Below are positions 13,901 to 25,900 of a stretch of 64,000 nt of DNA, piece by piece. This stretch comes from Varroa destructor (lineage: Eukaryota; Arthropoda; Arachnida; Mesostigmata; Varroidae). Under the pieces are notes generated by a model that made no database searches, was not told where the DNA came from, and saw nothing but the letters and a program-made list of their open reading frames with translations. Within the stretch, counting starts at the first letter, position 1, and each line of letters opens with the position of its first letter. Location of the stretch: the NCBI RefSeq assembly GCF_002443255.2, contig NW_019211454.1, positions 10,190,248-10,254,247 on the forward strand, in the 5' to 3' direction. The translations under genes and the position numbers were made by a program.

Positions 13901-16900
13901 TCATTATTCGTGCAGTATTTGTGCATGAAATAAACGCAAGCAATTCCGGATGGCTCATTATCTGTTAATTAGGTCTGCTCAGTCGGAGAACGGAAGCGGT
14001 CAGAATCCAATAGTAAGGGTGACGAAACGAGTTCGAATGAAATACGCTGCTATTTACATACCGAGGGCGGATGGCGTGGCGGATTCAGGCACAGTTGATA
14101 CGATGTCAGCATCGACAAATGCTTCTTGTGCCAGCTGACGACCACACTCCATGCGAACATCATAGACCATCTGGCCTTCAAAAATGGAGTCGGGCCTTGC
14201 AAAGTACACGTACTCAAATATGCAGAATGCCGGATCAACCGGGAATGGCCGTGGTACGATGCAGCAGCTGACAGGACCTCCTCGGGTCAGGGCAACAATT
14301 TCGCCGGGAAGCACCTCTCGATAGAGGGTAGCGCCGACTGATTTGAATGCGCAGGATTCTGATGATACCAGCCAACCTTCGGCAGACTCTTCAGGATGCT
14401 CGGGATCTGGGAACGCAAAATTCGCAGGTATACTAACGTAAGAATGAGTTCATCGAATAGAGCGATCTATTTAGTATTTACATTTTGTAAGACCTATTGA
14501 TCGTTATCAGAGTGACAGTTGTTTCACACATTAATACACTCCGACACATATGTGTGTTAAAAGCACTTAATTATATATACATATACATATATATATATAT
14601 ATACTAATAATGTTCGAACCGTTAATGTCTACCAAGTCGCGAACTTGCATCCTTGTGGTAAAGCAGCTTTATTGCTTGGCCTGTTCATTGGTGACGTAGT
14701 CTCGAAAAATATTTCCATTCAATTGCTGCATCAAGTAACCTTTGTGAACGGCCGTTGTACACCGGTCAAGCTAGTAGACCCAACAAATGGCACGGCTTAT
14801 ATAAACATCTGGGTTAAAAATGAAACACTTGTAACCAGACTCATTGTGTGAACAAGATAAAAACTATAGGCCTTGAATAGCATACGAACCGAACTTCTTA
14901 CGGTGAACCAATTATACTGCTCGTATAATAGATCTGTGTTGATGCCTAAAATATTATTTGGTGTTCTTTCAACAAAATCGGAAGAAATATCTTGGTCGCA
15001 ATATGCCTCCATTATGAAACATACATAATGGAGTAATCCTATTTGAATTGATAGAAAATGAGCGTCCGAAAGAGATTTCATACTAAACACAGACTTATCG
15101 ATAAGCAGGATACACTGAGAAAATCTTGTTTTCGATGATATCGAACTTGCGTATCAGTCTTCTATACGATGTGTATATTTCACCAGTTCATTACCTTTTT
15201 ATCATCAACATTTGAAAGCGAACCGTTTTCCAAAAAATGGTTTTTGTATCATAGTACCTATTCACTTTTCTTACATCTGTTTCTTGAGTTGATGTACATC
15301 GAAATTTTTTATTACATTACATTCATTTTCATTACAAAGATAACATCGCTCCTATGCGCGAATACCGGTCTGCTTCGCCTCCATTTTGTTTTTTTCTATT
15401 CCAGAGATCGAACCAACAGGCAGTGTGTTTAGTTACCCTGCTCGCATTGTCCGTGTACACAATCGACCGCGTTGCGGTCCGCTAATATAGTTCATTTGCA
15501 AATCACACGCTTGCATCTACGGCGTACGGAACACTCCATCATTATATATTTCATAGTTTTTATTGCATATCCTGCATCCTCTATTTTACCAGGGATCCAT
15601 CCGTCTTAAAGGCGACACCCGCATCCACACGGCTGCTGTCTAGGCTAAGGGAGGCATATATGGGTTCACTGCAGAGCTGAAGCTGTACACGGCGCTCTGT
15701 TTTTGTCATCGTATGTTTGCCACTCACCCAGAGAGTCAGGTGGAAGCTGACCCTGATAGTGCCCCGGGGAGTTTGTCATTACAAACTGTACGCGGTCATT
15801 TTTTCATATCGTATTGCGATCACAGCTAGAAAATAAAAAAAAAAAGTCGCTAGCGAGAGACAATGGTGCACGATCGGCACGCCGAGCGTCCGGGTATTGG
15901 TTTGCCACTGTCGTTGTCTAAAATCGTCTGAGAAGAACGCCAGAACGTGTCCGGCAGGTGTCCGGCAGAAGCAACGACGATGATAGTGGCGGCAGCAGCA
16001 GCAACTGCCAGACCACCTGGACATTGTTACCCTATAATATGGCGAAAGCAAGTTTCGAGATTCGCTAAGCGAGGCTCATGATAAGATGAGCTAGGTAGAA
16101 GATAAGACAATCGATGTTCAACTGTCATCAAATAGAATTCAGCTATCGTAATCATACAGCAGATTTAGCCTGATCGTTAAATTGCTACCATTCCTCCTCG
16201 AATTATATGTATACGGTTGACTATTTTCTAGTTGATAATCAAGATTGTACTACCCTTTTTTTTTTTTTTACTACCCTTCAACATACGTCTCTACAGATCT
16301 ACCGCGAACGTCTCCCGGGTAATTGAGAAACACGATAAGAGGACGCTTGGTTTCTGACCTAAGGTTTTACAGTTCTTTGCTCTCTGGGCTCGATATAAGA
16401 GCGATATCTAGCCGTTTGTGCTAGTACGTTATATCCCATCCGTACAGCTACGTTTCTTCGCACGTAATGACGCGTAGGGGCAAATCTCGATCGAGTGCAT
16501 TGAGATTCTCGGGATGAGATAGTTTTTTCGTTCATAGGTTCCGGCACGATTGTTGCTATAAACCTTCACTAAGCAAGAGCAAAAGTATAGTCCAACATAA
16601 CGAGTATGAGATGTCTATTCTGCGAGTCCTCTGACGGCCATCTTCCACGTCTGGTAGCACTCGGACAGTTCAATTCAACCCGTAGCTTGATTTCCAAAAA
16701 TTTTATATAATATGACATTAACACTATTTTTCAGCGCCTTGTTGTTTTGTAACGCCGCGGAACAAAAAAACGGGCGTTTCTTGTCCTACTTTAATTTTCC
16801 AAAAAAGAAAAAAGGACCAATAATGGAGAAGAACAGCCTGCAAAACCCAACGGTCTCAAATTGGATATGAGAGCAAATGCAGGCCAGTGTGGGGTCATAT

Positions 16901-19900
16901 GCTTGGTTACGGGTTGACTATTAGCCGATCAACACAAGGCGTTTTGTCGATACTTTTGACCTCACAGTGGAACACCCAAGTATGGCTGATGCGTTTATCC
17001 ATGATTCGTACTATAAATACACACTCATCCAATACGAAACTGTCATTTTCCTCACTCTAACTTATTAAGTTAGTTATACCTGTTCAGTGTAAATTCGTCA
17101 TAATTTGAATCCGCGAGTATTCCTCGTTTAAATTCACAAATTTGTTTAATTGCCCTAATTCATGATAATAGGTCTAATCGTCCTGTGACTTTGAAACAGA
17201 CGTCCCGCGATCTTGGGTCAATTATCTGTACTCTTATTTTAATCAGACTGTCAAAGTACTAACAATGCTTCGTTACCTCTTTGAAATTACGTCGCTCCGT
17301 CAAGATAAAGCTACTCTAAATTTTTAAAAGTTCATGTAAACGTTAGATCGCTCTAGAAACCAAAAAAAAAGCAATATGAAGACAGAAATGGGCAACGAGA
17401 TAGTCATTGAAGTTAATATCATATTCAGGAACACCGTGAACATAAATATCTTTCTTAAAAATGCAAGTTTGTGTCTGTTGTACAAAGCCGAAAGAAAACT
17501 AAGTAACTTTAACTATCAAGCACTTTGTCAATTCCCAGTCAACCCCAAAAGTTATTGGCCTCCTTCCATCTGTTCACATGACAAATTTAATAAATGACAT
17601 GATAATCGGCAGATACTGACATACCTCTGGGTCCTCCAGGGGGTAACACCATTCCAATGGACAATGGCCGATTGCCAAACGGATCCCTCACAGCGTAAAT
17701 CATATCATCATGCATCATAACTAGAGAGTAAGCTGTCGGCGTAAGTGACATAAGATTGCGAATACGCGCTGGCCAATCTGCACCATTTTTTTCCGACGTG
17801 TCCGGCGGCGGTTGGGAAAGGATCTGCATAATAAGCTCAGAGTCTGAGCCAGTTGTTAACCCGATACCCGCATTTAAAATCTGCAATAAAAGCTTACTTA
17901 TAGAGTTTTCGCATTTAAGTTGTTCAGGGTTAGCCTATAAGTTTGCAGTTATTTTCTGTTTGTAGTAAATGCATCTTTAACTAGGCGTCAATAAATAGCT
18001 GCGAGATTACTCGTATTTTTAGCCTGAAAATGTTATCTATTATAAGCGTAGTCTGCATTATCAGATCAACGCCAGTCAGCAAAAATTGATAATATTGCAT
18101 CAGTTGTTTTGAGGTGTAGCGGAGATCGGTGCTGATAAAAAGCATGAGACTCGGTAGTTTCGCTTCCGAAGTTTAGACGTTGATAAATCTATGACAAATG
18201 AACAGTGGCATAGCTTATGCAAAATATGAAGTACGTTTGTACAGCGTCTACTCTAATGTTTATTATTCTAGCTAAATCGCCGAATCAGTGGATTCTCAAG
18301 GATCTCCTAATGCTCACTGCCTCACAAACAGCAGTGGAAAAGCGTACTTGTAGGCTTGGAAGAAGGGCTCGCTTAAGAGGGAATACGACTAGATGGTATA
18401 CATAAATACGTTGAAATGGTTCGTAGAGGCAGCTCCGTTCAAAAGTTGCTAACTATTTAAGCATTAGTCCATCTCAATAGTCCCGAGTTCCGTGGCATCT
18501 ATCATAACACTAATAATTCCAGTTTGCTGTTGGCGTCGATAGACTAAACGTACAAGTTTAACTTAACGTGAACGATTTTGTAGTAACGTTTTTCAATGTG
18601 AAATAGTGCAGGCGTGCCGTGTCTGGCCGTACTTGAACCGGGCGAAAGCGTAAACAGAACTGATAGCAAGTTCGATAAGCTACAGCCTGAGGCCTCAATG
18701 AAAAGTTAAGGCATCCTCTCAGTAAGGATCAGATACACTGGTCCTTTCTTATGCACTAGAAGGAAACAAAGTAGATTTGCCTTAGCGGCGAACTGTCCAC
18801 ATCCAAGGAGCAAATTTCGAGAACCACTATTAGGAGAAATCTATTGGAACACTATTTAGCCTAAGACGATACTAATATTAAAGGGAACATAATTATGAAT
18901 TGCGGCTATTCGGATGAATGGTTATTCTGGTCACCCTATGTATGTACTGAAGGAGCTGAAACTGATAAAAATTAAGTTATATTAATTTTTGAAACTTTCT
19001 AAATAAACATTGGGACAAATAGTCTGTTTCTCGGCTAAGGAAAAATTATACAGAATACTTCTTGTATAATTAAGCTTAAAGGGCGTTACTATTGCCATGA
19101 GCATCTACTGGAGCAAGCACTAGAGTCTGCTTCACACGATTTTTTTACCTATATATATAATAGGTAAATATATATAATATTTATCTGTGTCTATAATTTT
19201 CTATGTGTTTGTTATTTCGATCATCGTGATAACTCGCGATCGCTTTGAACCTCCTATATTTTTCGCCTAAAATATACCAATATCAACCAATTAGGTTCCC
19301 AGCATCCTAGCTGTGAATAAATTTAGCTTTGCGAATCTGGGCTTTTTTACTGGATAGGTATTTCCACCGGATTTCACGTTAGCACCTATGTCGACCACGC
19401 CTCGTTTGCTAAATAGATAGCCACTACTCGACCGTTTGCGTTTCAAATGCAGTCCTTATCATAGAAGTCCGCAGTAGCTTTAGAGCCAATTATAAAATAG
19501 CAGCACCATCGACGCCTAAGGTCTTCACACATAGCATATCCTTTGAGGCAATGCCCAGACGCTTCCCTGGCTACCTGTTCATTCGCGACCGCCTTTACTG
19601 CCATAACCACCATCTTTTTTGCTTGGAAAAGGACTTTTTTGTTTTGTATGTGCTTAGTCTCGATCCCGTCTCAAATCTAAATTCCTCCTTTTATCAATTC
19701 GGCTTTCGAAAGCGCTTTGCAACCCTGAAACATGTCGGACTATCGTCAATGGCAATGAGACGGTTGGAGTATTTGTCGGCGCTGCCAAGGCCTTCGAACG
19801 TGTAGCTCATACTACTATTATCCCATCCAGAATTCTTTTATCATACCTTTTCACGGTTCTCGTGTTGTACGCTTACCAGATTCATCCAAGTTAATATCTC

Positions 19901-22900
19901 GGGAGTTCCCTCCGAAACTTATAGGAAATCAAAAATCCTACATCTCCACCAGAGCCTTAATTGATATATACACCAGAATATTGATTGAAATTAAAAATCG
20001 CTTTCTCGCCGATAAGCCTAGCTCAGGCTAACTCTTACCTTTCCACTGTACCGCTTTCTAAAACTTTCAAAAACAGTGGCAGCTTTTTCAAGTAGTTTTG
20101 CTCTCCCCATCCTGTTTGTTGTACTTTGACCGTTGATAACCACTCACCTCGGCGCAGTGGTATAGCTCCTTTCTTTAATCTCTTCTTACTCGACAATTTC
20201 ATATTGATCGTCTTCTGTCCATGTTATTTCCGTCTCCGCGAATGCAAACCTTAGTTTACAATCTCAAATTTGGTGCTGCCCTTTCGTACGGCGAACGGCC
20301 CGTAAGTGCGAAACAAAGCAGTTCCAAGCCGGAAATGTCCGTGCCCTTTTTAAACCTTCTTATTGTTCAACCCCGTACTCCTCCCGATGCCCCCAACCCC
20401 ACAAACAACGTGCCTGCCTCCCAGGCAGACTTGTTGTTTATGGTGTGTACCCTCGTATATCTTTCGCGGCAGCAGTTTTTATTTGCTGAAACTCTTTCAA
20501 TTAATCTGCTGAGTGTAATTTAAGAGCTTTGTGATTAACTATCGTTTTCATGAGCCCTATAGATGATATTTCTATTTGTGCCCTTTCATTATCACTGCCC
20601 TTACCGCACCTTAATCAGCTCACCTCGTTTTAATGAATCCGTTCTACTTTCCCGTTATCGGTGTTTCTTGTTAATGTGACCAGTATTGCTATTAGAATTA
20701 TTTTTCATTGCACTTCTTTACGTATCCTCCTGTGAAACCCCTGCAATTCCATTAGTTGTCGAGACCCATATAATAAGACCACCCTAATATACCACCATTA
20801 CTGATCGCCGAATTTTCGCCAACGTGCATTATGTGAGCCAATATATATTCTATGCAGAAATTATGAAAAGCTCAAAACTGAAATCTATGTTCTACAAGTA
20901 CGAGAGTGTCTCATTGTTGTCCTGTCAAAATTGAATCTCATTATGTACCGATAATTGACCATTATGTAGAATAGAGACTAATAAAATCCTCGTATGTAAG
21001 TTCTCTAACGCTGAAGTAATTCGGTAATATGGCTGAGGGGTAATACTGCTGCGCAGAGATGATGCCATTACAGAATCGAACAGGAAATACGACATGAGTG
21101 TTTGATACAGATCATTCAATTATCGCATTATCTCGCGAACCCCCACGACCCTTGTCCGCACCACCCGATTATATTGATGAATCAGCCAAATATTAATCTA
21201 TTCACTTACATACCTTTTTCATCAACAAGCGTAGACGTGACGTATTCCTATTTTGCAATTTGTGTGGAACTTGTGTCTGCCACCCACATTCGAAGATTTG
21301 ATCCCTTATCTACAGTAATTGATAACCCTGCTTGTGTTCCTGCAGCCGAATTCTATGGGTCTCCCTATTTAGAAGGCCAGGTGGGGAACAGAATGGCTAA
21401 GGTAAAAAGTATAACTCAAGATGCAATACCTTTGCCAATAACACCAGGAATTGTTTAAGAATTGTGAACCCTAAGCGACACCGCGTCTGCCACTGTCGTT
21501 TAATGTAGATTAGTTTGACGAAATAAAACATATTTAGAAGCCAAAGGTTTTCGCTCGGCTAAGGGCAAAACGAGGAAACACTAAATATCCTTGTGGCCTG
21601 GTCGTTGGACGCACATTTGGGGTAGAAAACTGGGGCTTTTTGGTCAGGAAACTGCAACAACAACGACAGCAACAAGAAGTTTAGCTGCATGAGGGTAACG
21701 AATTTAACCGATGGTGATAATAATTAGTCGCCACACGCTAAATTTTTACCCGACTAATCACAAATATTTAGTTCCTAATTTACAGGGAGGCTGCCAAAGA
21801 TAATCGTTATCTAACATTGTATTACTGTGATAGCTGTGGCTCACGCAAATTGGGTCTACTGAACAGATGTGCGGCTGTACTCGAGATGAAGTGATTCGTA
21901 CTGGACGACGATGTGCCATCGTGCATTTAGGGGATATTTTCCATTTCGAGTACTGCTCTCGCCGAGCACTGCCGTAGTAATCATTGTGTATATGTGTGAA
22001 CGAATGAATCGAAACAACAAACGTCGTGAGTCGTGTTGCTATAGCAAAGGGTACCGAGTGCGATGAGTCTGTGGTTAGCAAAAGGCTGCCGTGCGGCGCA
22101 GCTTTATCGTGCCCGCGCTGAGAGACGCTTCTGCTCGAGCAAGGCAGGAAGGCAGCCGATTAAGAAGCTTCTTGCTGCTAATCGGGGTGAAATTGCCATT
22201 CGAATTTTTCGTGCGTGTTCGGAATTGGGCATTCGGTCCGTTGCCGTCTATTCGGAACAGGACAAAATGCATATGCACCGTCAGAAAGCTGACGAGTCCT
22301 ATCTGATAGGTCGAGGATTGGCGCCAGTACAAGCGTATCTTAATATTGCTGAGTATATCAGTATTGCTAAGGAGAATGATGTAGACGCTATTCATCCTGG
22401 TTATGGTTTCTTATCGGAGCGTCCAGATTTTGCGGAAGCTGTTATCAAGGCCGGTCTTCACTTTATTGGACCTTCGCCGGAAGTCATGGCCGAAATGGGC
22501 AACAAAATTGCAGCGCGAAAGTGCGCCATCCAGTGTGGCATCCCAGTTATTCCTGGCACAGACAAGCCAATTGTAAGTGCTGATGAAGCATACAGGTTTT
22601 GTAAAAACTATGGTCTACCCGTTATGCTTAAAGCGGCTTACGGCGGGGGCGGACGGGGAATTCGTGTAGTGAGAGAGCTTGAGGACGTCAAAGAAAGTTT
22701 TCGCCGAGCGGCATCCGAAGCGGAAAGTGCGTTCGGAAACGGGGCTTTATTCATCGAACGCTTCATTGAGCATCCTCGCCATATAGAAATCCAGGTATTA
22801 GGCGATAAGACAGGTCACTTGGTCCATTTATACGAGAGAGACTGCTCTGTGCAAAGGAGACACCAGAAAGTTATTGAAATCGCTCCCGGTCTAAGTATGC

Positions 22901-25900
22901 CCGAAAAGGTACGTCTCGCTATGCACGCGGATGCCATCAAGTTGTGCTCCTATGTTGGCTATCAAAATGCGGGCACAGTTGAATTTCTACTGGATGAAGA
23001 CGGAAGTTATTACTTCATCGAGGTAAACGCTCGACTACAAGTGGAGCATACGATCACTGAAGAAATCACTGGAGTGGATCTGGTTCAGTCGCAGATTGAG
23101 ATTGCTAATGGCAAAACGCTCAATGAGCTTGGGCTAACCCAGAATAGCATCAAAACTACAGGCTGTGCAATTCAATGCCGCGTGACTACTGAGGATCCGG
23201 AAAAAGGATTTCAGCCAGACTGTGGCAGGATTGAGGTGTTCCGAAGTGGTGAAGGTTTTGGCATCCGTTTTGACAGTGCACTGGCCTTTGCGGGGGCCAT
23301 TATTTCACCGTATTATGATTCTCTACTGGTTAAGATAGTCTCTCACGGGAAGGATATGAAGGCTTCAGCTAACAAAATGCGACGAGCCCTAAGAGAGTTT
23401 AGGATTCGAGGCGTGAAAACGAACATTCCTTTTTTACTTAACGTTATCCAGAATCCAACGTTTCTAAGCGGAAATTTTGACACGAACTTTATAGATGAGC
23501 ATCCGGAATTATTCAAGCTCACACCAGCTCGAAACCGAGCTCAGAAATTGCTCTATTACCTTAGTGACGTTGTTGTCAATGGCCCGTTGACTCCATTAGC
23601 TACGGGTCTCAATCCTGCAAAAATTACCCCTGTTGAACCATCCTTCGATACTTCTAATAGACCCGTTTCAGGTTTCAAACAAATATTGGACGCGGAAGGA
23701 CCTGAGGGTTTCGCCAAAGCCGTCCGGCGGCACAACGGACTTCTACTGACGGACACCACATTCCGTGATGCTCATCAGTCATTACTAGCAACGAGGGTTC
23801 GTACCATTGACATGCTAAAAGTCTTACCTTATGTGTCATGTAAGTTCCACAACTTCTACAGTCTTGAGAACTGGGGCGGGGCTACATTTGACGTAGCCAT
23901 GCGTTTTCTTCGTGAGTGTCCCTGGGAGCGACTAGAAGAGATGCGCAAACAAGTGCCTAACATCCCGTTCCAGATGCTGCTTCGAGGAGCTAATGCCGTT
24001 GGCTATGCGTCGTATCCAGATAATGTCGTTTTCAAGTTTTGTGAGCTGGCCAAACAATGCGGTATGGATATCTTTCGTATTTTTGACTCGCTCAATTACT
24101 TGCCCAATATCCAACTTGGTATTGAGGCGGTCGGAAAGGCTGGCGGGGTTGTTGAGGCAGCGATCTCGTACACCGGAGATGTAGCGAATCCTTACAAGAC
24201 GAAATACAACCTTGACTATTACCTTAAACTTTCCGATGAACTCATAAAGGCAGGCGCACATGTTATTTGTATCAAGGATATGGCTGGCCTACTCAAGCCC
24301 AAAGCATGTCGAATGTTAGTCGGCGCTCTCCGTGAGCGACATCCCACAGTACCTATTCATATTCACACCCACGACACCGCTGGCGTCGGGGTTGCCTCGA
24401 TGTTAGCGTGTGCTCACGCTGGGGCAGACATTATTGATGTAGCCGTCGACTCCATGTCGGGTATCACTTCTCAGCCGACAATGGGTGGACTGGTAGCCTG
24501 TTTACAGCACACCCCGTACGATACGAGGGTCAATCTGAAAGACGTCAGTGACTATTCCGCCTACTGGGAGCAAACCCGCATGTTGTATGCTCCCTTTGAA
24601 TGTACCACAACGATGAAATCGGGTAATGCTGACGTGTATGAGAATGAGATTCCTGGTGGGCAGTACACGAATCTCCAGTTTCAGGCGTTTGCCTTGGGCT
24701 TGGGTGAAAACTTTGAAAGTGTGAAGAAAGCCTATGCTGAAGCCAACCAGCTCTTAGGAGATATTATCAAAGTCACGCCATCATCGAAGGTCGTCGGAGA
24801 TCTTGCGCAGTTCATGGTACAGAATGGACTCAGCTCTCAAGACATTATCAATAGGGCGCAAGAACTGAGCTTCCCCACATCAGTGGTAGAGTTTATGCAG
24901 GGATACATCGGTCAACCGTATAAGGGTTTCCCTGAGCCTCTTCGATCACAAATCCTGAAGGACACCTATCGCATTGAAGGCCGACCAGGCGAGTATCTGC
25001 TTCCATTGGACCTGGAAGCACAAAAGGAGAAACTGCAAGACTATTTTCGTACGGTTCATATTCGAGACACTGACGTCATGTCCTATGCAATGTACCCCAA
25101 GGTCTATGAGGACTTCGTTAATTTTCGAAACCAATATGGACCTGTGGACAAATTGGATACGAGAATCTTCTTTGTTGGACCGGATGTAGGTGATAACTTT
25201 GAAGTTACAATTCAACGTGGAAAAACGCTTCACATCAAGATGCTAGCGGTATCTGCTAACGTTACCGAGAAGGGCGAGCGGGAGGTATTCTTTGAATTGA
25301 ACGGTCAATTGAGGTCTGTTTTTGTTCTAGACAAAACGCATTCGGAAGTTATCGCATCGAACCCAAAAGCAGATAAGGCAAATCCGGGCAGTGTTGGCGC
25401 GCCTATGCCAGGTTCAATAATAGATGTCAGGGTTAAGGTAGGCGACATTGTCAAGAAAGGTGACCCACTTGTTGTACTCAGTGCGATGAAAATGGAGATG
25501 ATCGTCCAGGCCCCGGTGGCAGGGGAAGTGAAATTGGTAACAGCTGTGAAGGACATGCGGATGCAGGGTGACGACTTATTGGTCGAAATTGACTGTGATT
25601 TAACGAGAGAGCTGAATGAGGAATAGAGGTGACAACAACGAGAGCAACAAAAAGTTTAGCTGCATGAGGGTAACAGATTTAACCGATGATGATAATAATT
25701 AGTCGCCACACGCTAAATTTTTACCCAACTAATCACAAATATCTAGTTCCTAATTTACAGGGAGGTTGCCAAAGATAATTGTTATATAACATTATATTAC
25801 TGTGATAGTTGTGGCTCACGCAAATTGGGTCTACTGAACAGATGTGCGGCTGTACTCGAGATGAAGTGATTCGTACTGGACGACGATGTGCCATCGTGCA

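Noticed and set aside
20221..20523. 100-codon plus-strand ATG frame after the LINE fragment
   Set aside because: Could be a decayed continuation of the LINE but no reverse transcriptase or endonuclease motif can be read; not annotated separately.
21758..22081. 107-codon minus-strand frame present in both copies of the PC flank (also 25733-26056)
   Set aside because: Both copies stay open because the duplication is recent; the frame overlaps the PC start, has no recognisable protein features, and seven of 107 residues already differ.
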